Of a stretch of 64,000 nucleotides of DNA, positions 18,179-27,221 are shown piece by piece. Under the pieces are notes generated by a model that saw only the letters and a program-made list of their open reading frames with translations, searched no databases and had not been told where the DNA came from. The position numbers were made by a program, and so were the translations under genes. Numbering within the stretch: the stretch's first letter is position 1; each line of letters begins with the position of its first letter. Origin of the DNA: Intrasporangiaceae bacterium URHB0013 (GTDB taxonomy: Bacteria > Actinomycetota > Actinomycetes > Actinomycetales > Dermatophilaceae); NCBI GenBank assembly GCA_000620545.1, contig JIBA01000015.1:248001-312000 (forward strand). The letters run 5' to 3'.

Positions 18179-19000
18179 ATGACGCAACCCCCTCGGCTCT
18201 CCCAGCACCCCCACCTGACGTTCGCCGACCGCGACGCAGAGACGTCCGAGCTCTTCCGACGTCTCGCCGCCGCCGTGCACCCGCACGAGTCCCAGCAGGT
18301 CGTCGACCAGCTCGTCCACCTCTACCTCGACGTGTGCTCGACGATGGCGGGACGCTACGACGGCCGCAGCATCGAGCACGACGACCTCGTCCAGGTCGCC
18401 CGACTGGCCCTCGTCAAGGCGATCCGCCGCTATGAGCCCGGCCATGCCCCGTCCTTCGCGGCCTACGCCGTGCCGATGATCTCCGGGGAGCTCAGGCGCT
18501 GGTTGCGCGACCGCGGCTGGGTCGTGCGCCCGACCGACGACGAGCGGCCGGGCCTCACGCGCTTCCCCGTGACCGAGGACCGGGAGCTGGTAGGCGCCGA
18601 CGACCGCGTGTGCCTCGCCGACGCGCTCACCGAGCTCGACGACGACGAGCGCGAGCTGCTCCTCCGGCGCTACGTCGCGGGCATGACGCAGCGCGACATC
18701 GGTGAGGTGCAGGGTGCGGGCCAGACGCAGGTGTCATGCACCGTGCCGCGGATCACGGTGCACCTGCACGACCATCTGGCAGAGCAGGTCGAGCCCTCCC
18801 CGGAGATGAGCACCGCCTTCTCGAGCAACGCCCCCTCGAGGCAGGAGCCGGCGCGCTCAGTCCGCGGCGGACTCCCGCCGGCGCTCGCCCCCGAGCGGCG
18901 GCAGGGCGCCGGTCTCGGCCACCTCGCGGGCGATCTCGTGGAGCTTGCGGTTGGAGTTCTGGCTGGACAGCCTCAGCAGCCCGAAGGCCTGCTCACGTGA
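18179..19000 (+). CDS. SigB/SigF-like sigma factor lacking region 3
   Basis: Group 3 sigma factor. Region 2 (about 56-117) has HDDLVQVARLALVKAIRRYEP and the region 2.4-like SFAAYAVPMISGELRRWLRD. Region 4 (about 141-200) has LDDDERELLLRRYVAGMTQRDI. Only about 23 residues join them where related SigF proteins carry a region 3 of some 70-80. The usual recognition helix VSQMQVSR-like motif is altered to AGQTQVSCTVPRI. The last 48 codons overlap the opposing GAF-ANTAR gene and look like run-on. The ATG at 18179 has GGAGATG upstream. It may be a specialised or decaying sigma factor. Confidence 0.8.
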   Translation: MTQPPRLSQHPHLTFADRDAETSELFRRLAAAVHPHESQQVVDQLVHLYLDVCSTMAGRYDGRSIEHDDLVQVARLALVKAIRRYEPGHAPSFAAYAVPMISGELRRWLRDRGWVVRPTDDERPGLTRFPVTEDRELVGADDRVCLADALTELDDDERELLLRRYVAGMTQRDIGEVQGAGQTQVSCTVPRITVHLHDHLAEQVEPSPEMSTAFSSNAPSRQEPARSVRGGLPPALAPERRQGAGLGHLAGDLVELAVGVLAGQPQQPEGLLT

Positions 19001-19624
19001 CACGTGGTGCCGGGCCATGAGCACGCCCATCGCGATGCCGATCTCGCGGTTGGAGAGCAGTGCCTTCTGGAGGTTCTCCACTCGCTCCTGGTTGGCGGTG
19101 ACGGCGACCGCCAGCGCACCGTGCGTCGCCAGCATCAGGCCGATGAGCTCCGAGCGCTCGTCGAAGGCACCCACCTCGTCGGAGTAGATGTTGAGCCCGT
19201 CGACCCGGTCGCCGACCTCGTGGCCCAGCCGGTAGGACAGCATGCTGCGCATCCCGAGCTCGGTCGAGACCCGCTCGCCGAACTCGGGCCACCGGCCGTC
19301 GTGACGCAGGTCGTGCGGGCGGTAGAGGGTGTCCTCGACGATGGCGTCGATGCAGGGGCCCGACCCGACGGCGTACTGGATGGCGTCGGCCCGACGGGCG
19401 ATGTCGTCGGTCGCGGCGACGGTGTGGAAGTGGTCGTGGTCCAGGCTCGTGACGCTGGCCCACCTCGCCCCCGGAACGCGCTCGACAGCAGCCCGGGCGA
19501 CGGCGGCAAGCGTGTCGCCGGGGCGCATGGAGTCGAGCTCCGATCCCAGCCTGGAGAAGGTCTCCGCGACGACGCGGAGGTCGTCGTCCTGGGACCGCTC
19601 GTCCACGCTCATGGCATCCACCAC
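18857..19624 (-). CDS. GAF-ANTAR RNA-binding response regulator
   Basis: A 255-residue cytoplasmic regulator. A GAF sensor domain (about 20-165) contains the SGPCIDAIVED stretch. It is followed by a short coiled segment and an ANTAR domain (about 175-240: LQKALLSNREIGIAMGVLM and REQAFGLLRLSSQNSNRKLHEIA). ANTAR domains bind paired hairpins in nascent RNA and prevent termination. A GTG at 19624 has AGAGGGG upstream; an in-frame ATG at 19612 is a possible alternative. The signal and RNA targets are not visible. The end overlaps the opposing sigma-factor gene by 144 bases. Confidence 0.88.
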   Translation of the reverse strand: MVDAMSVDERSQDDDLRVVAETFSRLGSELDSMRPGDTLAAVARAAVERVPGARWASVTSLDHDHFHTVAATDDIARRADAIQYAVGSGPCIDAIVEDTLYRPHDLRHDGRWPEFGERVSTELGMRSMLSYRLGHEVGDRVDGLNIYSDEVGAFDERSELIGLMLATHGALAVAVTANQERVENLQKALLSNREIGIAMGVLMARHHVSREQAFGLLRLSSQNSNRKLHEIAREVAETGALPPLGGERRRESAAD

Positions 19625-19723
19625 GCATCCCCTCTCCCTGTCGACCGTATCTCGGGGCGTGCGGCGTGGCGAGGGCCCGAGTGCTGCAGATCCGGTTGCG
19701 GCGCATGCTCGCTCGGAGGTGCA

Positions 19724-19954
19724 ATGGACTCAGCGTGCCACGTGTCCCGGGGCGCCTGCCACGTAGTTCTGCCGGCCGAACAAGGTGCCGGCAGGCCGCG
19801 TGGGCGGAACAAGCAGGTGGGCGGCCCGACGGGTCGACGTCGTGCGCCCGAAGCCGTCGGGCACCGCGCGATCGGCGGGCTACCGTCGCGGGTAGGTCAT
19901 CAGGAGCCCACCTCGAGGAGCAGCCCCCGCATGTCGTCATGTCGATCAACCTGA
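19724..19954 (+). CDS. Possible 76-residue leader ORF overlapping the antiporter start
   Basis: An ATG at 19724 lies three bases after a perfect CGGAGGTG ribosome site. The reading frame (starting MDSACHVSRGACHV) ends at 19954, sixteen bases inside the antiporter gene. Third-position GC bias is weak, so the peptide may not matter. Its translation could deliver ribosomes to the antiporter ATG, whose own ribosome site is 18 bases away. The 8-bp inverted repeat CTGCCGGC/GCCGGCAG (19769-19794) lies within it. Confidence 0.25.
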   Translation: MDSACHVSRGACHVVLPAEQGAGRPRGRNKQVGGPTGRRRAPEAVGHRAIGGLPSRVGHQEPTSRSSPRMSSCRST

Positions 19955-21321
19955 TCTACCTCATCGCCGGTCTGGCGATGTTGCTCGCAGCCGTGCTCCC
20001 GTCCCTGCTCGACCGGTATGCCGTGTCCGCGGCGATGGTCCTGCTCCTGCTCGGCATGGGCATCGGGCTGCTGCCACTGCCCGAGGGGATGCGCCTGGAC
20101 CCCGTGGCGATCCGCCCGCAGGTCGAGCGGGTCACCGAGTTCACGATCCTCGTCGCGCTGATGGGCGTCGGCCTCGCGATCGACCGCTCGCTCGACTGGC
20201 GCAGCCGCTCTGCCTGGGCGTCGTGGTCCCCGACGTGGCGGCTGCTCGCCGTCGCCATGCCGTTGACGATCGCGTCGGTCGCCCTGCTCGGGTGGGGTCT
20301 CGGGATCGCGCCGGCCGCTGCCCTGCTCCTCGGCGCCGTGCTGGCGCCGACGGACCCGGTGCTCGCGAGCGACGTGCAGGTCGAGGGCCCGCGGGTCGGA
20401 GGCGCCGGCGCGAGCACCTCGGGAGGGCCCTCCGACGACAGTGCCGATGCCGATGCCGATGCCGAGGCCGTGGCCGACGACGAGCTCGTCGACGAGCAGG
20501 ACGACGTCCGCTTCGCGCTCACCTCCGAGGCCGGTCTCAACGACGGGCTGGCGTTCCCGTTCGTCACGGCCGCCATACTGCTCGCCTCGGCCGGCAGCGT
20601 GACGTCGTGGGGCCTGCACTGGCTGGCCTGGGACGTCGTCGGCAAGGTCGTCGTCGGCGTGCTCGTCGGCGTGGCCGTCGGCCGCGGGCTGGCGAGGGTT
20701 GCCTTCCGCTCGCCACGCCGCTCCCTCCGTCTCGCCGAGCAGGGTGAGCCGCTCCTCGCCCTGGCTGCCCTCGTCATGACCTACGGTCTGAGCCAGCTCG
20801 TCGGCGGCTACGGCTTCCTGTCGGTCTTCGCGTGCGGCATGACGTTGCGCGCCGCTGAGCGCAACCACCACTACCACCGCTCGATGCACGAGGTCGTCCA
20901 GCGCCTCGAGCGTCTGCTGACCCTCATCATCCTGCTGATGCTCGGCATGGCGATGACCAAGGGCGTGCTCGGCTCCCTCGACTGGCGCGGTGTCGTCATC
21001 GCGCTTGCGCTCGTCTTCGTCGTGCGCCCCCTGTCCGGCTGGGTGAGCCTGCGCCTGCGGGCCCGCCCCGCCGGGCTACCGGGCGGTCTCGGCCCGCGAG
21101 AGACGCTCGCGACCGCGTTCTTCGGCGTGCGCGGCGTCGGCTCGATCTACTACCTCGCCTTCGCGGCCGGCGAGCACGCCTTCGTGGAAGAGCGCTGGCT
21201 GTGGTCGACGATCGCGTTCACCATCCTCCTGTCGGTCATGGTGCACGGCACGCTCGCGACCCCCGTGATGAGCTACCTCGAGCGACGGCGGGAGCGGGCC
21301 GCGGCGGCCGAGCCCGCCTGA
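19939..21321 (+). CDS. CPA1-family Na+(K+)/H+ antiporter
   Basis: Membrane antiporter of 460 residues with about 11-12 hydrophobic segments. The conserved ion-site regions are APTDPVLASDVQ and SEAGLNDGLAFPFV, the latter carrying the Asn-Asp pair. FFGVRGVGSIYYLAFA near the C-terminus is also typical. An acidic cytoplasmic insert (about residues 158-190) contains an Ala-Asp run encoded by GCCGAT repeats. It probably exports Na+ or K+ in exchange for protons in pH and salt balance. The ATG at 19939 is the first in frame; its ribosome site is distant. Confidence 0.88.
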   Translation: MSINLIYLIAGLAMLLAAVLPSLLDRYAVSAAMVLLLLGMGIGLLPLPEGMRLDPVAIRPQVERVTEFTILVALMGVGLAIDRSLDWRSRSAWASWSPTWRLLAVAMPLTIASVALLGWGLGIAPAAALLLGAVLAPTDPVLASDVQVEGPRVGGAGASTSGGPSDDSADADADAEAVADDELVDEQDDVRFALTSEAGLNDGLAFPFVTAAILLASAGSVTSWGLHWLAWDVVGKVVVGVLVGVAVGRGLARVAFRSPRRSLRLAEQGEPLLALAALVMTYGLSQLVGGYGFLSVFACGMTLRAAERNHHYHRSMHEVVQRLERLLTLIILLMLGMAMTKGVLGSLDWRGVVIALALVFVVRPLSGWVSLRLRARPAGLPGGLGPRETLATAFFGVRGVGSIYYLAFAAGEHAFVEERWLWSTIAFTILLSVMVHGTLATPVMSYLERRRERAAAAEPA

Positions 21322-21368
21322 CGGCATACGGCCTGTAACGCAAGAGCGAGCGTCCCGATGGTGCGAGT

Positions 21369-21404
21369 GAGGCGGCACCCGATCCCCCGAGCGGGTGCCG
21401 TCTC
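21369..21404 (+). terminator. Terminator-like hairpin after the antiporter gene
   Basis: A 13-bp stem with one G-U pair has arms 21369-21381 and 21392-21404 and a ten-base loop. It lies 48 bases past the antiporter stop. There is no T run, as is common in GC-rich actinobacteria. The following 220 bases up to the ANTAR gene show no gene. Confidence 0.65.
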
Positions 21405-21628
21405 GCCCTGTGCCCGGCGCGGGAGGCGACGTCACCGCCGCCCCTGCGTGGTTGAAGAACGACGATGCCGCCAGCTCACGAGTACCCAGCCATCGCCAGG
21501 CCAGTCGGTGCACCGTCCCGGCCGGCCGATCTGCTCACCACCACGGGTCGGGCCGGCCCCCTAGGCTGGTCGCGTGCCGGTTGCGGTCGAGCAGAGGCCT
21601 CCGGCTCGGTACCAGTAGGAGTCTTCGC

Positions 21629-21964
21629 ATGGAGCCACACGGTGTCACGGGCACCTCGCCCAGAGACGGGGTCGACGCGGTCTTCGGGGCAGCGCAGGGG
21701 AACGACCAGCTGACACCTGTCGAGTCCTACCTCCTGGAGACCCTCGAGCGCCTCGACGCCGCGGACTCGCGTTCGCACCACCTCGAGGCCGCTCTCGCCC
21801 ACAGCCGCGACATCGGCGCCGCCATCGGCATCCTCATGGCGTTGCGCCGGCTGACCCGCGAGCAGGCGTTCGACGAGCTGCGTCGGGCCAGCATGGCCCG
21901 CAATGTCAAGCTGCACGTGCTCGCCCTGGAGGTCGTCGAGACCGGTTCGATCGACTGGGCCTGA
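21629..21964 (+). CDS. Short ANTAR-domain protein
   Basis: A 111-residue protein with AGGAG eight bases before its ATG. The C-terminal half is an ANTAR RNA-binding domain (LEAALAHSRDIGAAIGILMA and REQAFDELRRASMARNVKLHVLALEVVE). It lacks a GAF or receiver domain, so sensing must come from a partner or the 40-residue N-terminus. It resembles the C-terminal part of the GAF-ANTAR protein 2 kb upstream. Confidence 0.85.
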   Translation: MEPHGVTGTSPRDGVDAVFGAAQGNDQLTPVESYLLETLERLDAADSRSHHLEAALAHSRDIGAAIGILMALRRLTREQAFDELRRASMARNVKLHVLALEVVETGSIDWA

Positions 21965-22058
21965 CCAGCACGGCCTCGCACCACGGTCGTCGGCTGGCGC
22001 ACGACGATCACCGAGAACCTGACGGACGCTCCGTGATCGGTCTCCCCGGCTGAGCCGC

Positions 22059-23492
22059 CTAGGTCAGGTCGAGCACGCTGGGGTGGTCCCGCCAGATCTG
22101 TCGGGAGACCTGCTCGGGGTAGTCCGTCACGACGGGGACCGCGTCGAAGAGCCGCGTCGCACCGGTGTCGTAGGTGGGCCAGCCCGGGTCGCCGCTGGTC
22201 GCGAACGCCGTCCACGCGCCGCGCATCTGCTCCGACACCGCCGCTGCCTCCGCTGTGGGTTCACCGATCAACATGGCCGGCTGACCCGCGCTCAGGTTGC
22301 CGAAGACCAAGGGCACGTCCAGTCCGTGGCAGGCGCCGAGCACGCCGCCCATCCCCGGGGCGGGCCAGGTCAGCTCGTAGAGGTGGGCCCGACCGCCCGC
22401 CTCCAGCTGCGCCTCGGCGAGGTGCAGGGACGGCATACGGAAGAGCCAGTCCGAACGCACCACGTCGTAGCGCTCCTCGGGGTCGGGGAAGCTCCGCTGG
22501 TACTGCTGCGGATCTGGCCCGAAGAGCTCCGCCGCCTCGGTCGCCTGGGCCTCGGTGATCTCACCCAGCAGTCCGCCGAGCGCTGTGAGCAGGCGTTGCT
22601 CGTGGCGCGTGTGCCCGACCATCAGCTCGACCTTGCCCGTCAGTCCGAGCCACGGTGTCGTCGGGAGCACCTCGCCGTCGACCACCGGTGCGAACGGGAC
22701 GAGCGCGTGGGCGGCGAGACCCCACCGGTCCGCGAACTGCGACATCGACGCCGCCACGGCATCAGCGGCGCCCGGCAGGGTCCGGGCGTCGGCGGACGGC
22801 AGCTCGCCGGGTTCGAGGCCCAGCTCCACGGCGCACGCACGCGTGATGTCACCGGCCAGCCGAGGGGTGAAGTACGTACCCGGCATGCTCTGCACGATCG
22901 CGCGGTGGAACAGCCCGGCCGCCCGCGGCATCGCGAGCAGGGCCGCCACCGATCCCCCGCCCGCGGACTGGCCGAAGACGGTGACCCGGCTCGGGTCGCC
23001 GCCGAACGCGTCGATGTTGTCGCGGACCCACTCGAGGGCTGCGACCTGGTCGAGCAGGCCACGGTTCGCCGGCGTTCCCTCGACGTGGCCGAAGCCGTCC
23101 AGACCGACCCGGTAGTTGAAGGTCACCACGACCACGCCGTCGAGCGCGAGGTTGGTGCCGTCGTACTCGGGCAGGCCCGACATGCCGAAGACGTAGGCAC
23201 CGCCCTGGATCCAGACCATCACCGGCAACCCGCCGCCGAGGTCGGGCGACCACACGTTGAGGGTCAACCAGTCGTCGCCCTCCTCGCCGAGGGCGTCCAT
23301 GCCGAAGGCGCCCGACTGCGGAGGAGGGGGCCCGTACCTCAGGGCCGGCCGGACGCCGCTCCAGGGCCGCACCGGCTCCGGCGCAGCGAACGGGACGGGT
23401 GGCGCCGCGTACGGGATGCCTCGGAAGACCGCGAGGCCACCGTCGGTGCCGCCGCGGACGGCGCCACCCGTGACCTCGACGTCGATGTCCAC
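22059..23492 (-). CDS. Type B carboxylesterase
   Basis: An alpha/beta hydrolase of 477 residues. FRGIPYAAPP and the oxyanion segment QGGAYVFG precede the nucleophile elbow GQSAGGGS (Ser176). The acid is expected around the LMVGHTRHE region and the catalytic His is in GACHGLDVPLVF. It hydrolyses carboxylic esters; substrate unknown. There is no signal peptide, so it is cytoplasmic. A GTG start at 23492 gives the standard N-terminus but has a weak ribosome site. It seems to stand alone. Confidence 0.9.
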   Translation of the reverse strand: MDIDVEVTGGAVRGGTDGGLAVFRGIPYAAPPVPFAAPEPVRPWSGVRPALRYGPPPPQSGAFGMDALGEEGDDWLTLNVWSPDLGGGLPVMVWIQGGAYVFGMSGLPEYDGTNLALDGVVVVTFNYRVGLDGFGHVEGTPANRGLLDQVAALEWVRDNIDAFGGDPSRVTVFGQSAGGGSVAALLAMPRAAGLFHRAIVQSMPGTYFTPRLAGDITRACAVELGLEPGELPSADARTLPGAADAVAASMSQFADRWGLAAHALVPFAPVVDGEVLPTTPWLGLTGKVELMVGHTRHEQRLLTALGGLLGEITEAQATEAAELFGPDPQQYQRSFPDPEERYDVVRSDWLFRMPSLHLAEAQLEAGGRAHLYELTWPAPGMGGVLGACHGLDVPLVFGNLSAGQPAMLIGEPTAEAAAVSEQMRGAWTAFATSGDPGWPTYDTGATRLFDAVPVVTDYPEQVSRQIWRDHPSVLDLT

Positions 23493-23641
23493 CGGGCCAT
23501 TGTCGCCATCATCCCGAGCGGGGGCGAGCCATTTCGGTCAGGCCCGGTTCCACCGGTCGGGGGTGCCCGCAGCGGGGACTGACCTCCGTCGCGGACGACG
23601 GGACCGCGACGCCGCGCGCGCACCACGGGCGCGACGTGCGC

Positions 23642-23848
23642 TCAGTCCGGGAGGCGACGCAGCTCGAGGAGCGTGAAGCCGAGGTCCTGGAAGCGGTCGA
23701 GGATGCCGTGCAGGTGCGGCCCGTCCACCACGTCGCCGTACATGACAGAGCCTGTGGTGCCCGTCTGGATGATCGACTCCTCGAGCTCGGGCAGTGCCGC
23801 TCGGGCGACGTCGGGGATCTGCTCGGCGAGGATGAAGGCGTAGCGCAC
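23642..23848 (-). CDS. 68-residue hypothetical protein
   Basis: Small cytoplasmic protein of an actinobacterial family I recognise by pattern but not by function. It starts RYAFILAEQ, has TGTTGSVMYGDVVDGPHLHGIL, and ends LLELRRLPD. The GTG at 23848 has GAGAGGGGG upstream and fits the family start; a longer reading from 23911 is less likely. It lies immediately downstream of the LuxR regulator gene's divergent end, with no clear operon partner. Confidence 0.72.
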   Translation of the reverse strand: MRYAFILAEQIPDVARAALPELEESIIQTGTTGSVMYGDVVDGPHLHGILDRFQDLGFTLLELRRLPD

Positions 23849-23938
23849 GCCGCCCCCTCTCGGGTCCTTCCGCATGCGAAACCGTTGCTCCGATCGTCCC
23901 GCTACGGCCACGCCGTGGCGTCACCCGGGGCGGGTGAC

Positions 23939-26900
23939 TCAGAGAATCCCGAGGCGGCGGGCTGCGGCCACGGCATCACGCCGGGATCCGACGCCGAGCT
24001 TCTGGAAGAGCGAGCGCAGCTGCGTCTTGACGGTGTTGCGGCTCACGGCCCGGGCCTCGGCGATCTCGGCAACGGTCAGCAGCGACGGCAGCTCGCGCAG
24101 CAGGCTCAGCTCGCGCGCGCTGAGCGCCACGTCGAGGAGCGGTTCGGCGCGGGGCTCGCTGAGGTCGCGCCCGTGGTCGCGCAGCTCGAGCGCGAAGGAC
24201 TCGAGCTCACCGAGCCGGCCGGCGCCGAGGGCGAGGATGTCGGCGACGTCGGGTGCGACCTCGAGGACGGTACGCAGGGCCCGCTGCGGGGCAGCCCGGG
24301 TGAGGGCGACGACGAGGCCGTCGTGGGCCACGGCCGGTTGGGCGTTGCGGTGTGCGACCACCGCCTTGACCAGGTGCGCCTTGACCGCAGCGCGCAGCGG
24401 CAGCGCCATCGGGTCGAGGGCCAGCAGGGGGATGACGGCCGACCGGGCCGCGACGTCGGCACCAGCCCGGAGGTGGCGAGCGGCCGTCATCACCGCAGTC
24501 TCGACCTGGCTACCGGGAAGCGCCGCACACAGCTGCTCGATCTCGATCGCGAGCCGCGGGAAGCCGGCGAGGAGCACGATCTGGTGGCACCTGGACAGCT
24601 CTGTCATCGCCATCACCGGAGTCATCGACAGGCGACTCACGGCCCGGGCGTCGACCATGACCCTGGCGGCGATGTCGTGCCGGGCACCTGGCTCGTCAGC
24701 CGCCTCGTCGAGGTCGAGCTGCACCTCGAGCAACCTCGCCAGCCGCGCCAGCTGCCCCAGGGCCCGGGCGGCCGTGGACGTCGTGTCGCTGCCGTCCCCG
24801 GTGTCCCTCTCAGGAGCGTCGAGCGCGGGCATCCTCGCCGTGACGGCGGCGACGATCCGCAGGGCAGCCCGGTTGCGCTCGCGCGCGGTCGTGTCGTCGA
24901 GCACGTTGAACGCTCCCCACGCCGCGAGGACATGGGCGGGAAGGAGCCGGGGCGACATCGCCCAAGGCGTGCCCCGGGATTCGGCGATCACCCGCTCGGA
25001 CCACGCGCTCATCTGGACGATCTCCTCCTGTCCAGCGGCGACCGAGGCGAGGCCGACCATGGCCTGCAGGGCCGACAGGGCGTGGCCCGACTCGCGGGCG
25101 GTCCCCAGGGCGGCGTCGTAGGCCGCCCTCGCCTCGTCGAACCGACCTGCACCGAGCAGGACCTCGCCGCTCGTCAGCTCGTCGAGCAACGTGAGGTCGG
25201 CCTGGGCGTGCGGCGCGCTCCCCACCTGCCGAGTCTGCTCCGGGACGCCCTCGGAAGCAGAGGAACTGGTCGAGACGTCCTCGGCGGACAGCGCGTCCGC
25301 GGCTCGCGCGGGCCGGGCGACCGACCAGGTCCGGAACGTGGAGGAGCGCTCGGCGGCGAGGCCGTCGGCGACCCTCTCGTCACCGGTGGGGTGGCCACCG
25401 GACCCAGCCGCGGAGGCGCCCGCCTGAGGACGACGCCCGGAGTCGTGACCGGCGAAGGAGAGCCAGCGCAGACCCACGGCCAGAAGCCGCTCGAGTGGAA
25501 GCGCAGCGGCGTCGTCGGAGTCGTCGATCGTCGAGTCGTCGCCGGATCCACCCGAGAGCCACGTCCCGGGCTGGGTCGCGAGTGACGCCAGCTGCACCCG
25601 AGCGGCCTCCGGGTCGGCGAGGTCGAGGCTCGCGAGGGCCGCGACGGCCGTCATGACCGGGTCACCGTCGTCGACGGTGCGCACGGCCGCGTCGACGTCG
25701 GCGGCCCTGCCGTCGAGCAGCAGGTGGAGCGCATGGTGCTGGATGACGTCGCTCATGAGGTCGAGGTCGCCCGCCGCCTCGGCGTGACGCAGCGCCTGAC
25801 CGGGGACGTCGTGGGCGGCATACCACTGCGCTGCGCGGGCGTGGACCTCTCGGGCACCGCGGAGGCTCCTGGCCTCGAGCATCGCGCCGAGGTAGCTGCG
25901 CAGGAGCACGTGGTAGCGGTAGGTCGGGGTGCCGACCCGGTCGACGGTGACCATGGCGTTGTCGGCGGAGAGCGACTCGAGGAGCGCACCGGCGTCGTCG
26001 CGCCCCGTCACGGCCTCGGCGAGATCGGGCGTCAGGTCCTCGAGGACCGAGGTCGACACGAGGAAGTCACGCGTCGACTCGTCGAAGCTCGCGAGCACCT
26101 CCTCGACGAGGTAGCCGGACATGGCACGGTGGCTGCGTGCGAACTCGCGCAAAAAGGCGTCGGCGTCACGACCGCGCGCGAGTGAGACGGCAGCGAGGGC
26201 CACGCCCGCGGCCCAGCCCTCGGTCAGCGCCTGCAGGTGGCGCACCTGCTCGTCGTCGAGGGCGACGTCGTGCCGGGACAGCAGCTCACGCGTGTCGTCG
26301 ATCGAGAAACGGAGCTCCTGCTCGCGTACCTCGACCAGCCGCTCCTCGAGGCGCAGCCGCGACAGGTGCAGACCGGGGTCGGCGCGCGTACCGATGACGA
26401 CATGCAGGTGGGCCGGTGCCCAGCGCACGAGCAGCTCGACGAGCTCGACGCAGCGCCGGTCACGAACGAGGTGCAGGTCGTCGAGGACCAGCCACGTGTC
26501 CGCCGGCGCATCCCCGGTGAACCCGATGAGGCGGGCGACGAACGCGTGTCCGACCCTGCTCGGCACGGTGTCCTCGAGGATCGCCGGGACGTGTGGCCCC
26601 ACGGCTGCCTGGACGGCGCCGAGCAGGGTCTCGCCCATGACCTGGGGATCGTTGTCCTCGCGGTCCAGCGAGGTCCAGCCGACGAGGTCACCCCGCCTCG
26701 CCAGCTCGCCCGACCAGTCCGCGAGCAGCGTCGTCTTGCCCGTCCCCACGGACCCGGCGACCAGCACGAGAGTGCCACTGGACCGCTCGCTGGCCGAGGT
26801 CAGGGGCACCGGGGCGGGGATCCTCGCGCGGCGCACGGTGCGGACCGTCAGGCCCGGCGGTCGGTGCTTGGGCGAGGTGCGGGAGGCGACGAAGCGACGA

Positions 26901-26944
26901 TCGCCGATGAGCTCGCCGGTCGTCTTCGCGTTCCCCGAGTGCAC
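23939..26944 (-). CDS. Large LuxR-family ATPase regulator (MalT/LAL type)
   Basis: A 1001-residue transcription activator of the STAND/LAL class. The P-loop is GSVGTGKTTLL (about 64-74) and the Walker B region is WLVLDDLHLV. GTRAD, the winged-helix-like segment and a long helical repeat (TPR-like) region follow. The C-terminal LuxR-type helix-turn-helix is ARELSLLRELPSLLTVAEIA through SRNTVKTQLRSLFQKLGVGS. Around residues 440-560 a low-complexity Ser/Gly/Pro linker interrupts the repeats. A GTG start is used. Such proteins switch on genes after binding ATP and an inducer; targets are not evident. It is divergent from nothing close, with 277 bases upstream to the aldo/keto reductase stop. Confidence 0.9.
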   Translation of the reverse strand: MHSGNAKTTGELIGDRRFVASRTSPKHRPPGLTVRTVRRARIPAPVPLTSASERSSGTLVLVAGSVGTGKTTLLADWSGELARRGDLVGWTSLDREDNDPQVMGETLLGAVQAAVGPHVPAILEDTVPSRVGHAFVARLIGFTGDAPADTWLVLDDLHLVRDRRCVELVELLVRWAPAHLHVVIGTRADPGLHLSRLRLEERLVEVREQELRFSIDDTRELLSRHDVALDDEQVRHLQALTEGWAAGVALAAVSLARGRDADAFLREFARSHRAMSGYLVEEVLASFDESTRDFLVSTSVLEDLTPDLAEAVTGRDDAGALLESLSADNAMVTVDRVGTPTYRYHVLLRSYLGAMLEARSLRGAREVHARAAQWYAAHDVPGQALRHAEAAGDLDLMSDVIQHHALHLLLDGRAADVDAAVRTVDDGDPVMTAVAALASLDLADPEAARVQLASLATQPGTWLSGGSGDDSTIDDSDDAAALPLERLLAVGLRWLSFAGHDSGRRPQAGASAAGSGGHPTGDERVADGLAAERSSTFRTWSVARPARAADALSAEDVSTSSSASEGVPEQTRQVGSAPHAQADLTLLDELTSGEVLLGAGRFDEARAAYDAALGTARESGHALSALQAMVGLASVAAGQEEIVQMSAWSERVIAESRGTPWAMSPRLLPAHVLAAWGAFNVLDDTTARERNRAALRIVAAVTARMPALDAPERDTGDGSDTTSTAARALGQLARLARLLEVQLDLDEAADEPGARHDIAARVMVDARAVSRLSMTPVMAMTELSRCHQIVLLAGFPRLAIEIEQLCAALPGSQVETAVMTAARHLRAGADVAARSAVIPLLALDPMALPLRAAVKAHLVKAVVAHRNAQPAVAHDGLVVALTRAAPQRALRTVLEVAPDVADILALGAGRLGELESFALELRDHGRDLSEPRAEPLLDVALSARELSLLRELPSLLTVAEIAEARAVSRNTVKTQLRSLFQKLGVGSRRDAVAAARRLGIL

Positions 26945-27221
26945 GACGTCAGCCCTGGCCGGCGAACCCGCCCGGTCCTCCGGAGCCGGCTGGGGGCTCG
27001 CTCGAAGGGCTGCTGGCGATGGGTCGGGCTGGGAGGGTCATCACGGTGCACTTTCGTGAGGGGTCACGCCTGCGACACGTTCGGGCCGACCACTCGACCG
27101 CCGACCCCGCGCGGAGATCGGCCGCTCGGCCCAGTTTTCACCGTACCTCCGCTCCGACCCACCGTTCAGGATTCGGGGATTCCTCCTCGATCCGTCCACG
27201 GGTTGGTCCTGACCGTTCGGC

